From NCBI RefSeq assembly GCF_017254845.1, contig NZ_JAFKCU010000002.1, positions 682,001 through 746,000 on the forward strand: a stretch of DNA of 64,000 nt, read 5' to 3'. The notes beneath the pieces were generated by a model. It was not told the DNA's origin, ran no database searches, and saw only the letters and a program-made list of their open reading frames with translations. Positions 50,553-60,700 of this stretch are shown here, piece by piece. How positions within the stretch are numbered: the stretch's first letter is position 1; each line of letters begins with the position of its first letter. This DNA comes from Algoriphagus pacificus (GTDB taxonomy: Bacteria > Bacteroidota > Bacteroidia > Cytophagales > Cyclobacteriaceae). A program made the translations under genes and the position numbers.

Positions 50553-52715
50553 ATGGCAACACTCAGACAACAAGCCTTGTCAATGGTGCAGGCTAGACAG
50601 CGAGTAACTGTTAAAGCACCATCCAACAAAATCTCCGATTATTTCGGAACTAACGTTTTTGGAACAGCTCAAATGAAGGTTTCATTGGCTCCTAGTGTTT
50701 TCAAAAAGGTCATGGAGGCCATTGATAAAGGAACCAAAATCGACACTTCAACAGCTGAAGAAGTAGCATCTGCAGTTAAAACTTGGGCATTAGCCAAAGG
50801 TGTAACACACTACACTCACTGGTTCCAGCCTTTAACAGGTTCAACAGCCGAAAAGCATGACTCATTTTTTGATGCATTAGGTGGTTTAGAAAAATTCAAA
50901 GGAAGTGCATTGGTACAGCAAGAGCCTGATGCTTCTTCTTTCCCGAACGGTGGTATCCGTTCTACTTTCGAAGCAAGAGGTTATACTGCTTGGGATCCTT
51001 CTTCTCCGATTTTCATCTTTGAAAACACACTTTGTATTCCTACAATTTTTGTTTCCTACACTGGTGAAGCATTGGATTATAAGACTCCTTTGTTGAAATC
51101 CATGGAAGCAATCAACGAGGCTGCCATCCAGATTTGCCAATTGTTTGATAGAAATGTGAAGAAAGTATTTCCTTCATTAGGTGTTGAGCAGGAATATTTT
51201 GTGATTGATAAAGCTCTTTTTGCAGCAAGACCAGATTTGGTAATGGCTGGAAGATCAGTTTTTGGTCATAGCCCTGCTAGAGGTCAGCAATTGGATGATC
51301 ATTACTTCGGATCTATCCCTACAAGAGTAAAAGATTTCATGGTTGACTTTGAAATCGAAGCTCATAAGTTGGGTATTCCTGTAATGACAAGACATAATGA
51401 GGTTGCTCCAGGTCAATTTGAAGTAGCTCCTTTATTTGAGGAAATCAATAAAGCAACAGATCACAACCAATTATTGATGGACGTGATGGAAAAAGTTGCT
51501 GAAAGACATGATCTTAAAGTACTTCTTCATGAAAAACCATTCGCTGGTGTAAACGGAAGTGGTAAGCATAACAACTGGTCTTTGATCACAGATACTGGTG
51601 TTAACCTTTTCCAACCAAGCAACTCAGCAAGAGAAAATCTTCAGTTCCTGACTTTCTTGGTAGCTACTATTAAGGCGGTTTATGATTATTCTGACTTGTT
51701 GAGAGCAAGTATCGCTTCAGCTGGTAATGATCATAGATTGGGTGCTAACGAAGCTCCTCCAGCGATTATTTCTGTTTTCTTGGGTGCTACCTTGACTGAA
51801 GTTTTGGATGAACTTGAGAAAAACGGAAATATCAAAATCGAGAAGGGTGATAACATGTATATGAAGTTAGGTATCTCCAAGATTCCTGAAATCATCCTTG
51901 ACAACACTGATAGAAATAGAACTTCGCCATTTGCATTTACCGGAAATAAGTTTGAATTCCGTGCTGTAGGTTCTCAGGCTAACGTTGCTGGTCCTATGAC
52001 TGCCTTGAACGTAATCGTTGCTGATGTCTTGACTGACATGGCAAAGGATATCGAAAAGGAAATGAGCGCAGGAAAAGAGAAGAAAATTGCTATCGTGAAT
52101 GTATTGAGAAAATATATCAAGGATAGCAAGAAAGTAAGATTCGAAGGAGATGGATACTCTGAAGCTTGGGCTAAAGAAGCAGAGAAGAGAGGTTTGTCTA
52201 ACTTGAAATCTACTCCTTTGGCTTTGGATGTTTATTCTGCTAAGTCTACAAAAGAGCTTTTTGAAAGACACAATGTGATGAATCATATAGAGCTTCATGC
52301 ACGTCACGAAATCATGCTTGAAAACTTCATCAAAAAGGTACAGATCGAAGGTCGTGTGATGGGTGATTTAGCTTTGAATCACATTATTCCTACTGCGATT
52401 TTGTATCAAAATAAGATTATCCAAAATGCAAATGGTCTGAAAGGACTAGGTTTGGATCATACTGCCGCGGTAGAAACAATTAAAGAAGTTTCTAAGCATA
52501 TCGAATCTTTGAAATCAAACATCACTGCGATGATTGAAGCTCGTAAGAAGTTGAACAAAGAAGAAGATATCGTGAAGATGGCTAAAGGCTATCAGACGGA
52601 AGTGAAAGAAGCTTATTTCGATAAGATCAGATACGCCGTAGATAAATTAGAGCTATTGGTGGATGATGAGTCTTGGCCATTAGTTAAATATAGAGAAATG
52701 CTGTTTTTGAGATAA
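50553..52715 (+). CDS. glnN: Type III glutamine synthetase
   Basis: GSIII makes glutamine from glutamate, ammonia and ATP. The 720 residues are the GSIII size (about 700-730), against about 450 for GSI. Signatures are NKISDYFGTNVFGTAQM in the N-terminal part, GVEQEYFVIDKALF (metal-binding glutamate) near 208, and TRHNEVAPGQFEVAPLFEE near residue 280. KPFAGVNGSGKHNNWS follows near 329 (ATP binding), and ASAGNDHRLGANEAPPAI near 390. GSIII is typical of Bacteroidota. It is transcribed alone and ends before a good terminator. Regular use of preferred codons suggests strong expression. Confidence 0.97.
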   Translation: MATLRQQALSMVQARQRVTVKAPSNKISDYFGTNVFGTAQMKVSLAPSVFKKVMEAIDKGTKIDTSTAEEVASAVKTWALAKGVTHYTHWFQPLTGSTAEKHDSFFDALGGLEKFKGSALVQQEPDASSFPNGGIRSTFEARGYTAWDPSSPIFIFENTLCIPTIFVSYTGEALDYKTPLLKSMEAINEAAIQICQLFDRNVKKVFPSLGVEQEYFVIDKALFAARPDLVMAGRSVFGHSPARGQQLDDHYFGSIPTRVKDFMVDFEIEAHKLGIPVMTRHNEVAPGQFEVAPLFEEINKATDHNQLLMDVMEKVAERHDLKVLLHEKPFAGVNGSGKHNNWSLITDTGVNLFQPSNSARENLQFLTFLVATIKAVYDYSDLLRASIASAGNDHRLGANEAPPAIISVFLGATLTEVLDELEKNGNIKIEKGDNMYMKLGISKIPEIILDNTDRNRTSPFAFTGNKFEFRAVGSQANVAGPMTALNVIVADVLTDMAKDIEKEMSAGKEKKIAIVNVLRKYIKDSKKVRFEGDGYSEAWAKEAEKRGLSNLKSTPLALDVYSAKSTKELFERHNVMNHIELHARHEIMLENFIKKVQIEGRVMGDLALNHIIPTAILYQNKIIQNANGLKGLGLDHTAAVETIKEVSKHIESLKSNITAMIEARKKLNKEEDIVKMAKGYQTEVKEAYFDKIRYAVDKLELLVDDESWPLVKYREMLFLR

Positions 52716-52738
52716 TCTCTAAGTATTATCTAAAAGTT

Positions 52739-52763
52739 AAAGCCTTCCTTTTTGGAAGGCTTT
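52739..52763 (+). terminator. Intrinsic terminator after glnN
   Basis: AAAGCCTTCC (52739-52748) and GGAAGGCTTT (52754-52763) form a perfect 10-bp stem with a T5 loop, followed by a T-rich tract. Confidence 0.9.
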
Positions 52764-53158
52764 TTTATTTACCTAGAATTTTAAAGTATGAAGAAACTTA
52801 CCAAAATGGACGGGAAATTTTATTCATCATTATATATCATCCTCGAAATATTATTCTTGATTTCGGGTTAATTGTAAAAATAAGACTATTGATATCTGAC
52901 TTTTAAAAAAAAATAGAAGAATTATTCGAGTTTTGAATAAAAATATTAATTAATTTTTTTTGAATGAATTTTGATTTTTCTAGATTTACAGAATTGTAGC
53001 ACATATTGAATCCTTTTAGGAGATTATTCTTTCTAATGTGTTCTTAAACAAAAGTTTTATCACGGTAAGATGAGATTGCCAAACAATATTTTTAATATGA
53101 TCTGGTTGTTAAGTCTTTTAAATCAAACTCAATTATTTCTAACCATTAATTACCAACT
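52764..53158 (+). other. AT-rich intergenic leader region upstream of susC
   Basis: About 395 bases with no supportable gene. A possible susC promoter is TTTG (52959-52962), 18 bases, and TAGATTTA (52981-52988), which would leave a leader of about 165 bases. An inverted repeat CGAAAT (52844-52849)/ATTTCG (52860-52865), flanked by further G-U/G-C pairs, could be a regulator site. No sigma/anti-sigma or hybrid two-component regulator gene is nearby. Confidence 0.35.
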
Positions 53159-56100
53159 ATGAGAAAAGTTTTATCAATTGCTTTTACTCTGGTTTTGACG
53201 CTTGGAGCGATAGCTCTGGCTCAAGGTCAAAGTAGGGTTTTGAAAGGAGTTGTGACAGCATCACCCGATGGTTTACCCATGCCGGGTGTCACAATTTTGG
53301 ACAAAACGAACCAAACAGGTACCACCACAAATGTGGATGGTGAATATTCAATTAATGTAGGGCCAAATTCGGTTTTGGTTTTTTCATTTATTGGGTATGC
53401 AACTCAAGAATTTCCAGTAGGAAATAAGACCGAGCTTAACGTAAATCTTGAAGAAGATGCCAGCGAACTTTCAGAAGTTGTAGTAACAGCTTTAGGTATT
53501 AGTAAGGATAAAGAAACACTTGGATACTCAGTTACCCAAGTTGGAAGTGAATCCTTAACTACTGCCCGGGAGACAAACGTGGCAAACTCTTTAGCAGGTA
53601 GAGTAGCTGGTTTAGTAGTAAAAGGAACTAGCTCTGGTCCAGGTGGAACTTCAAAGATTACTTTAAGAGGTTTGCCAAGTATCAGTGGTACTGGTTCACC
53701 TTTATATGTAATCAACGGTATTCCTATGGATAACACCCAAAGAGGTTCTGCTGGACAGTGGGGTGGAGCTGATGGTGGTGACGGTATCGGTAACCTTTCT
53801 CCTGATGATATCGAGACAATGACTGTTTTGAAAGGTCAAGCTGCCTCTGCGCTTTATGGTTCAAGAGCATCTAATGGTGTAATCTTGATCACTACTAAAA
53901 AAGGTGCAAAAGGTGGAGACTGGACTTTAAACTATACCATGAACTATATGGCTGAAAACCCAGTAGATTTTACTGATTTTCAGGAAGCTTATGGTCAAGG
54001 TACTGGTGGACAGAGACCTGCTACAGCTACAGATGCTCAAACCACAGGCAGATTGGCTTGGGGTGAGAAGATGGGTGGAAATGTAATTGGGTTTGATGGA
54101 AATCAGTATCCATATGCACCTTCTAACGACAGATACATTGATTTTTATAGAACTGGAACAAACTTTACCAATACAGTAGCAATCTCTAAAGGATTGGGAG
54201 AAGATGGTTCTTTCAGAATGTCTATTTCTAATTTGGATGCGAAATCAATTGTTCCAAATTCTGGGGTGGATCGTTTGACTTTGAACTTAAATGTGGAGCA
54301 AAATATCACAGACAAGTTAAATGTGACTGCAATGATCAATTACATTGACCAGCAATCAACTAACATTCCAAACCTAAGTGATGGTCCTAAGAACCCTAAT
54401 AACTTCTTGTTGCTAGCACCGAATATTCGTCAAAGTATCTTTGCGCCAGGTTATGATCCTGTGACAGGAGCTGAGACAGTATTTAGTGATGATATCTACG
54501 TGACTAACCCTTATTTTATTGTTAATCAAGGTATTAATGATGTGGGAAGAAAGCGTACAATCTCTGCTATTTCAACGAAGTATAGCTTCACCAAGAATAT
54601 CTATGCAATGGTCCGATTGGGTAATGATGCTTCTAATGATGATTTCTTCAGTGTTGATCCAACAGGCCTAGCATATACTGCTAACCTACAAGGTAACTTG
54701 AACGGTAGAGGTCAATCAAGCAGAACAGAAACCAACATTGATGGTATTTTAGGAGCTAATTTTGATTTGACTAGTAAGTTAAATCTTGATGTTTTGGCTG
54801 GTGCTAATAGAAGAAACAACAAATTTGAATCAGTTGGAGTAGGAGGAAGCAGATTTGTTCTTCCTTATCTATATTCTCCATTCAACGTTGAGAATTTCTC
54901 TAGATCTTATGGCTATAACGAGCGTGAGGTTCAATCAGCTTACTACTCAGTAGGTTTTGGATTCAATAATATCTTGACTTTGACTACTACAGGTAGATAT
55001 GATGTCTACAGTACGCTTCCTACTGATAACAATAGCATTTTCTCTCCTTCAATTGCAGCGGCATTTGTTTTTGATCAGTTGATCGACATGCCTGCACTTG
55101 ATTTTGGTAAAGTAAGAGCATCTTATGCTGTAACTAGTGGAGAGCCGTTTGATGCATATCAAAGTACTTTCTATTATAATTCAGCTAACTCTTATAATGG
55201 CGTTCCAGCTGGTTCTTCGCCAACTTCTTTGCCTAACTTAAATTTGAAGCCTTTTACAACCAGTGAATTTGAAATTGGTACAGATCTAAGCTTTTTCAAC
55301 AACAGATTAGGTTTTGATATTGCTTATTATCAGAAAGAAACTCACAATGAGATTATGAATGCAAACCTAAGTATCACTTCAGGTTTCAACAGCTCAGTTG
55401 TGGCAACAGGTTCTACAAGCAATAAGGGTATTGAGGTATTAGTAACAGGTACTCCAATCCAAACTCCAGATTTCATTTGGAAATCATCTTTCAACCTTTC
55501 TAAGGTGAAAAATGAAATTCTAAGTACTGATCCGAATAACAATCCAATCAATTTAGGACAAAATAGAGGTACTCTAGGAAATGCGATTACTGCTTATGTT
55601 GTAGGAGAGCCAGGACCACAAATCAGAGCTTATGACTATGCATACAATGCCGATGGAAGCATTCAGGTGAATGAAGCTGGTCTTCCTGTTCGTGGTGAAT
55701 TAATCAACATGGGTACTGTTCTTCCTACACTTTATGGTGGTTGGAATAACGAATTCAATTATAAGGGAATCTCTTTCTCTTTCTTGATTGATTACAACTA
55801 TGGCAATAAGGTGCTTTCTGCTACTGAATTCTATTCAATATTCAGAGGTTTAAATCAGATCACTTTGGAAGGTAGAGAGTCTGGTGTTACCAACGGTGGT
55901 GTAACTGCAAATGCTGAAGATTATTACAAAGCATTGGCTCAAAATGTAACCAGTACTTCAGTTGTAGATGGTGATTTCATCAAATTGAGACAATTGACCT
56001 TAGGTTATACATTCCCAGCAAAATGGTTTGGAAATACCCCAATCTTGAAAGGGCTAAGTGCGTCTCTAGTAGGTAGAAATATCGGATTCTTGATGCGTAA

Positions 56101-56221
56101 GGCTAAGAATATTGACCCTGAAGCCAACTTCGGATCCAATATCAACTATACCGGTATTGAGGGTGGTAACCTACCAAGCACCAGATCTTTTGGTTTTAAC
56201 CTGAATTTCAAATTGAACTAA
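53159..56221 (+). CDS. SusC/RagA family TonB-dependent outer-membrane transporter
   Basis: A 1020-residue TonB-linked outer-membrane protein, the transport half of a SusCD nutrient-uptake pair. A signal peptide spans about residues 1-23 (ending ALAQGQ). A CarboxypepD_reg-like domain (about 28-105, with GVTILDKTNQTGTTTNVDGEYSI) precedes the TonB box/plug region (SELSEVVVTALGI, then a plug with ITLRGLPSISGTGSPLYVING). The beta-barrel runs to the C-terminus, ending in SFGFNLNFKLN. The susD gene follows after two bases. Substrate is not deducible; the locus also has a kinase, a sulfatase and FAD oxidoreductase, so a sulfated or modified sugar is one possibility. Confidence 0.95.
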   Translation: MRKVLSIAFTLVLTLGAIALAQGQSRVLKGVVTASPDGLPMPGVTILDKTNQTGTTTNVDGEYSINVGPNSVLVFSFIGYATQEFPVGNKTELNVNLEEDASELSEVVVTALGISKDKETLGYSVTQVGSESLTTARETNVANSLAGRVAGLVVKGTSSGPGGTSKITLRGLPSISGTGSPLYVINGIPMDNTQRGSAGQWGGADGGDGIGNLSPDDIETMTVLKGQAASALYGSRASNGVILITTKKGAKGGDWTLNYTMNYMAENPVDFTDFQEAYGQGTGGQRPATATDAQTTGRLAWGEKMGGNVIGFDGNQYPYAPSNDRYIDFYRTGTNFTNTVAISKGLGEDGSFRMSISNLDAKSIVPNSGVDRLTLNLNVEQNITDKLNVTAMINYIDQQSTNIPNLSDGPKNPNNFLLLAPNIRQSIFAPGYDPVTGAETVFSDDIYVTNPYFIVNQGINDVGRKRTISAISTKYSFTKNIYAMVRLGNDASNDDFFSVDPTGLAYTANLQGNLNGRGQSSRTETNIDGILGANFDLTSKLNLDVLAGANRRNNKFESVGVGGSRFVLPYLYSPFNVENFSRSYGYNEREVQSAYYSVGFGFNNILTLTTTGRYDVYSTLPTDNNSIFSPSIAAAFVFDQLIDMPALDFGKVRASYAVTSGEPFDAYQSTFYYNSANSYNGVPAGSSPTSLPNLNLKPFTTSEFEIGTDLSFFNNRLGFDIAYYQKETHNEIMNANLSITSGFNSSVVATGSTSNKGIEVLVTGTPIQTPDFIWKSSFNLSKVKNEILSTDPNNNPINLGQNRGTLGNAITAYVVGEPGPQIRAYDYAYNADGSIQVNEAGLPVRGELINMGTVLPTLYGGWNNEFNYKGISFSFLIDYNYGNKVLSATEFYSIFRGLNQITLEGRESGVTNGGVTANAEDYYKALAQNVTSTSVVDGDFIKLRQLTLGYTFPAKWFGNTPILKGLSASLVGRNIGFLMRKAKNIDPEANFGSNINYTGIEGGNLPSTRSFGFNLNFKLN

Positions 56222-56223
56222 CT

Positions 56224-57822
56224 ATGAAAAAATATATTTCAATATTTCTTACGGGCGTACTCTTAGCAGCTTCAAGTTGTGATGGAGACTTCAAAGAAAT
56301 CAACACAGATCCAAACCGTGCGGACGGTGAGGTATTTGACCCTAATTTGATTTTACCTACAGTTTCTTACAACTATGGTAATATGATGACTGGTTACACC
56401 GGCGCGATCCTTTTCCAAAGTATGTGGATTCAGGCTATGGCTTCTACCTCTACAGGTGGTGCCAACTACTATTCCAATGCGGATAAATATGTAGCATCAG
56501 GAAGTACAAACAGTTACATCCAAAGTGTTTGGAATGATGGTTTTGCTGCATCTTCTAGAGTTTACCAAATGCAAAAGCTTGCTGAACAAAAAGGTTTTAC
56601 AAACCTAAGTGCGGTAGGGCAAATCTGGAAAGTATTGACTTTGTCATTCGTTTCCGATGTGTATGGTGATCTTCCTTATTCTGAGGCTTTAAGAGCTGAA
56701 GAAGGTATTACTCAACCAAAATATGATTCTCAGTCGGAAGCTTATATGATGATGCTTTCTGAATTGGAGACAGCATTGAGTACTTTAGGTTCAGGAAGTG
56801 ATGCAATTAGAAATGATGTGCTATACGGTGGTGACATTGCCAAGTGGAAAAAACTTGGTTATTCTATCATGTTGAGAATGGCGATGAGATTGGTAGAAGT
56901 GGATCCATCCACAGCACAAACTTACGTGACTAAGGCTCTTGCTGGTGGCGTATTCACTTCTCCAGCAGATGAAGCTGTTTTGGTCTCTGATCAAGGAAAC
57001 GGTTATGCAAATTCAAGTGCAAATGCCTTGAATGTTACTGATGACGTTTACGAGGTTCGTTGGTCCAAAAAAATGATCGATTTCTTGAAGTCAACTAACG
57101 ACCCACGTCTTTCTATTGTAGCTGAAGTTCCACCTGCTGGACTTGCGGCAAACAGAAACGGAAATGTAGTTGGAAACAGTGACCCAAGTGTGCAAATAGG
57201 ATTACCTAATGGATATGACTTGAAAGGTGGAGCAACTGACGTTTCAAAAGAGCCTAATTTTCCAGGGCCAACAGGATCTGGTGATGATCTTGCTCCAATC
57301 GGTGCTTATTCAAGACCTACTGCAATTTATAGAGATAGAAATGCGCCAGTGTTTATCTTGACTTATGCTGAAATCCAATTGTTATTGGCTGATGCAGCAG
57401 CAAGAGGACTTACCGTTCCTGGCACAGCTGCAGCTTATTATGCTGCTGGTGTAGAGGGTGCCTTGATCACTATTGGAAAATTTGGTGGTAGAAGTGTTTC
57501 AGCAGGTGACGCAGCAGCATTTGCAGCAGCAAATCCTTTGAATACTAGTAGCTCCGCTGCTTCATTAAAAATGATCAATGAGCAAATCTGGGCTACAACT
57601 AGCCTTTTGGCAAACTTTGTAGAATCTTGGAATAACTGGAAGCGTTCTGGATATCCAGCGTTGACTCCAATAAACTACACTGGTAATTTCTCAGGTGGTC
57701 AAATTCCAACAAGACAGCTTTATCCTGCTTCTGAAAGCACTACTAATCCTGAAGGATTAGCTGGAGCTATTTCAAACATGGGTGGAGATACTTGGACAAA
57801 TAAAGTATGGTGGGATAAGTAA
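56224..57822 (+). CDS. SusD/RagB-like surface lipoprotein (SusD-like_2 type)
   Basis: A 532-residue outer-membrane lipoprotein that binds nutrients at the cell surface and works as the lid over the SusC barrel. The lipobox AASSC places lipidated C19. The N-terminus DFKEINTDPNRADGEVFDPNLILP and the aligned ILFQSMWIQAMASTS match the SusD-like_2 (PF12771) group rather than the starch-type SusD. The central PYSEALRAEEGITQPKYDSQ region is conserved. It directly follows susC, separated by two bases, and ends before a long perfect hairpin. Confidence 0.93.
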   Translation: MKKYISIFLTGVLLAASSCDGDFKEINTDPNRADGEVFDPNLILPTVSYNYGNMMTGYTGAILFQSMWIQAMASTSTGGANYYSNADKYVASGSTNSYIQSVWNDGFAASSRVYQMQKLAEQKGFTNLSAVGQIWKVLTLSFVSDVYGDLPYSEALRAEEGITQPKYDSQSEAYMMMLSELETALSTLGSGSDAIRNDVLYGGDIAKWKKLGYSIMLRMAMRLVEVDPSTAQTYVTKALAGGVFTSPADEAVLVSDQGNGYANSSANALNVTDDVYEVRWSKKMIDFLKSTNDPRLSIVAEVPPAGLAANRNGNVVGNSDPSVQIGLPNGYDLKGGATDVSKEPNFPGPTGSGDDLAPIGAYSRPTAIYRDRNAPVFILTYAEIQLLLADAAARGLTVPGTAAAYYAAGVEGALITIGKFGGRSVSAGDAAAFAAANPLNTSSSAASLKMINEQIWATTSLLANFVESWNNWKRSGYPALTPINYTGNFSGGQIPTRQLYPASESTTNPEGLAGAISNMGGDTWTNKVWWDK

Positions 57823-57859
57823 TATCCTTCTAAAAATCTCATAGATAGATTAGAGTACC

Positions 57860-57902
57860 GATAGAGGTTTTGATTCAATTCAAAGCCTCTATCTTTTTTT
57901 AT
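57860..57902 (+). terminator. Strong intrinsic terminator after susD
   Basis: GATAGAGGTTTTGA (57860-57873) pairs with TCAAAGCCTCTATC (57880-57893) over 14 positions, including one G-U, with a 6-base loop. A run of at least seven T follows. Confidence 0.93.
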
Positions 57903-57966
57903 AATTGTTACTGATTAAACTTACCTTCATCCTCCATATTTCTTATTGGAGATTAGAATCTGAAAA

Positions 57967-58818
57967 ATGACAATTATTGGTGTAGATATAGGTGGTTCTC
58001 ACATTTCAGCAGCACAAGTCAGTTTGAATAAAACTGATGAACCCATCAATGCTTTTCATGAATCTGATGTGGATACTTTTCAGGACAAAGCGTCAATTAT
58101 TTCATCTTGGACCGAAGTGATTTTGAAGGCTGCAAATGGAAATAAGGATTTTAAAGTAGGGATAGCAATGCCAGGACCTTATGATTATGTGAATGGTATT
58201 TCTCTCATTAAAGACCAGGGAAAAATGGCATCACTCTTTCAGCTTTCCGTGAAAAGCCTTTTAGCGAAAAGTCTTAATATTTCAACTCAAAATATTTTGT
58301 TTACCAACGATGCCGAAGCTTTTTTGGCCGGGGAAAGTTTTTCTGGTGCGGGAAAAGATTTTTCCAATTCAATCGGAATTACATTGGGAACAGGCTTAGG
58401 TTCTGCAATTAAAGTGGAAGAAGTAGTTAAAGATGCGAAGCTTTGGACTGCGCCCTTTAAAGGTGGAATTGCAGAGGATTATCTTGGTACGTCTTGGTTT
58501 ATTAAAACTGCTAACAAGAATTATAATATTAAAATCAAGGGAGTTAAAGATTTGCTGAATTCAGATATTGATCCATCTATTTCCAGGATAATATTTGAAG
58601 AATTTGGAAGAAATCTAGCTGAGTTTCTTTTTCCCTATGCGGTAAGACTACAAACGCAAGCAGTAGTACTAGGAGGTAAAATAAGCTTGGCGGCAGATCA
58701 TTTTTTGCCATTTACAGATTCATGCTTGGACTCTATGGGGTATTCAATTCCTTTCAAAATTTCAAAACTAGGGGAAAAAGCCACTTTAATTGGGGCTTGC
58801 CTTCCATTCAAGAAATAA
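57967..58818 (+). CDS. ROK family sugar kinase
   Basis: A 283-residue ROK protein. The phosphate-1 motif GVDIGGSHISAAQV lies at 5-18. KVGIAMPGPYDYVNG near residue 61 and LFTNDAEAFLAGE near 112 carry the sugar-binding residues, with catalytic D in NDAEA. GITLGTGLGSAI (residues 138-149) is the phosphate-2 loop. The usual CxCGxxGCxE zinc site is absent, so the protein is not a typical repressor or zinc-dependent glucokinase. No DNA-binding domain is present. It follows the SusCD pair beyond a strong terminator and precedes the FAD oxidoreductase by 7 bases, suggesting phosphorylation of the imported sugar. Confidence 0.88.
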   Translation: MTIIGVDIGGSHISAAQVSLNKTDEPINAFHESDVDTFQDKASIISSWTEVILKAANGNKDFKVGIAMPGPYDYVNGISLIKDQGKMASLFQLSVKSLLAKSLNISTQNILFTNDAEAFLAGESFSGAGKDFSNSIGITLGTGLGSAIKVEEVVKDAKLWTAPFKGGIAEDYLGTSWFIKTANKNYNIKIKGVKDLLNSDIDPSISRIIFEEFGRNLAEFLFPYAVRLQTQAVVLGGKISLAADHFLPFTDSCLDSMGYSIPFKISKLGEKATLIGACLPFKK

Positions 58819-58825
58819 ATTAAAA

Positions 58826-60694
58826 ATGAGTACAATTAAATTTAGTGCAATCATAATTTTTCTTTTCCTCTTTCTTTCAAATCAAGTAAAAGGGCAGGAA
58901 AGCTATGATTTGATTATTATCGGAGGGGGAGCTAGTGGAACTGCTGCAGGGATTGCGGCGGGTCGATTAGGGATGAAAACATTGATTATCGAACCTACGC
59001 CATGGCTCGGAGGAATGTTGACTTCAGCAGGAGTTTCAGCTATTGACGGGAACCACCGATTGCCATCTGGAATATGGGGTGAGTTTAAATCCAAATTGGA
59101 AGAGCACTATGGAGGACCTGAAAAATTAGCTACAGGATGGGTTAGCAATACTTTGTTTGAGCCAAAAGTGGGCAATGAGATTTTGAAAGAAATGGCTTCT
59201 TCCGTTCCAGATTTAAACATTTCATTTGAGAGCTTTTGGAAAGAGGCGAATTATAATAATGAAGAGTGGACTGTATCCTATCAAAAAGAAGGTCAAAAGA
59301 TTTATGCAAAATCCCCCATGTTAATTGATGCCACAGAATTGGGAGATGTGGCGGCTTCACTAGGTTTACCCTATCGATTAGGAATGGATGCTAGGGATGA
59401 GATTGGTGAAAGCTTTGCACCTGAAAAAAAGAATAATATCATTCAGGACTTGACCTTCGTGGTCACTTTACAAGATTATGGGGTGGGATCCGATCGGACT
59501 ATTCCTAAACCCGCAAATTACAATCCTGAGGAATTTGCCTGTGCTTGTGCTCATGCAGATCCAACATCAGACGATGTGGCTACCTTGGATTGTGATAAGA
59601 TGATCAGTTATGGAAAGCTTCCCAATGGTAGATACATGATCAATTGGCCCAATTGCGGGAATGATTATTATGTAAATATGGTGGAAATGGATGAAAAAGA
59701 AAGGTTGGAAGCAGTCAAAGATGCTAAACAAGCAAGTTTGAGATTTATCTATTACATCCAGGATGAATTAGGTTACAAACATCTTGGTTTAGCAGAAGGG
59801 GAATACCCTACCGAAGACAACTTGCCTATGATACCTTACCATCGAGAATCCCGAAGATTTAATGGCTTGGTTGATTTTACGCTTCCCTATGTGAGAACTC
59901 CCTACCAAGCCCCAAGTCCACTCTATCGAACGGGAATTGCAGTGGGTGACTATACTATTGATCACCATCATAAAAAGAATCCTGAAGCTCCTGCGATTGA
60001 CTTTATTAAAATTCGAGTTCCATCCTATAATGTACCACTGGGTTCTTTAATACCACAAGACCATTCAGCATTGATACTTGCTGAGAAAAGTATTTCAGTA
60101 TCTAATATTGTCAATGGCGCAACCAGACTTCAGCCTGTTGTCTTAGGAATAGGGCAAGCTGCGGGAGTTTTGGCAGCTGTTGCTATAAAAAATAAGAAGC
60201 CTTTGAATGAGGTTTCAATTCGGGATGTACAGTCTGTTTTGCTGTCTAAAAATGCCTACATTATGCCTTTTCTGGACATGAATCCTAATCAGGATCATTT
60301 TGCTGCCATGCAGAAAATTGGAGCCACTGGAATTTTGAAAGGCGAGGGAGTTCCATACCTCTGGGCTAATCAAACATGGTTTTATCCGGATCGTTTGGTT
60401 ACTGAATACGAATTAGTTCAAGGAATGAGGCCCTTGTATCCGGCTTTGAAGGATTATTGGGGTGCATCGGGAGATTATTTGACAGGTGAGAGATTCCAAA
60501 AGATCTTAGAACTGGTGAAGCCCAACACTCCTTTATTAGAGCTTGCTCAAGCATGGAAAAGGAGAGGATTAGAAGGAGAGTTCACCACCGAAACCAAACT
60601 CACTAGATTGCATGTTTCAGTTTTGCTGGATGAATTGCTAGATCCTTTTGCAAAAGAGGTGGATTGGAATGGGGAATTCGCTAATTCCAATTAA
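58826..60694 (+). CDS. Secreted FAD-dependent oxidoreductase
   Basis: A 622-residue periplasmic or surface flavoprotein of the FAD_oxidored (PF12831) type. A signal peptide covers about residues 1-24 (ending QVKGQ), then the Rossmann motif IIIGGGASGTAAGI at 31-44 and the FAD-binding LIIEPTPWLGGMLT near 54. Further segments PMLIDATELGDVAA near 165 and TRLQPVVLGIGQAAGVLAAV near 446 are conserved in this family. Two cysteine-bearing segments (ACACAHAD, LDCDK) lie near residues 240-255. In Bacteroidota such genes lie in polysaccharide or glycan utilisation loci, where the reaction is not defined. It is co-transcribed with the ROK kinase. Confidence 0.85.
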   Translation: MSTIKFSAIIIFLFLFLSNQVKGQESYDLIIIGGGASGTAAGIAAGRLGMKTLIIEPTPWLGGMLTSAGVSAIDGNHRLPSGIWGEFKSKLEEHYGGPEKLATGWVSNTLFEPKVGNEILKEMASSVPDLNISFESFWKEANYNNEEWTVSYQKEGQKIYAKSPMLIDATELGDVAASLGLPYRLGMDARDEIGESFAPEKKNNIIQDLTFVVTLQDYGVGSDRTIPKPANYNPEEFACACAHADPTSDDVATLDCDKMISYGKLPNGRYMINWPNCGNDYYVNMVEMDEKERLEAVKDAKQASLRFIYYIQDELGYKHLGLAEGEYPTEDNLPMIPYHRESRRFNGLVDFTLPYVRTPYQAPSPLYRTGIAVGDYTIDHHHKKNPEAPAIDFIKIRVPSYNVPLGSLIPQDHSALILAEKSISVSNIVNGATRLQPVVLGIGQAAGVLAAVAIKNKKPLNEVSIRDVQSVLLSKNAYIMPFLDMNPNQDHFAAMQKIGATGILKGEGVPYLWANQTWFYPDRLVTEYELVQGMRPLYPALKDYWGASGDYLTGERFQKILELVKPNTPLLELAQAWKRRGLEGEFTTETKLTRLHVSVLLDELLDPFAKEVDWNGEFANSN

Positions 60695-60700
60695 GGTTTT

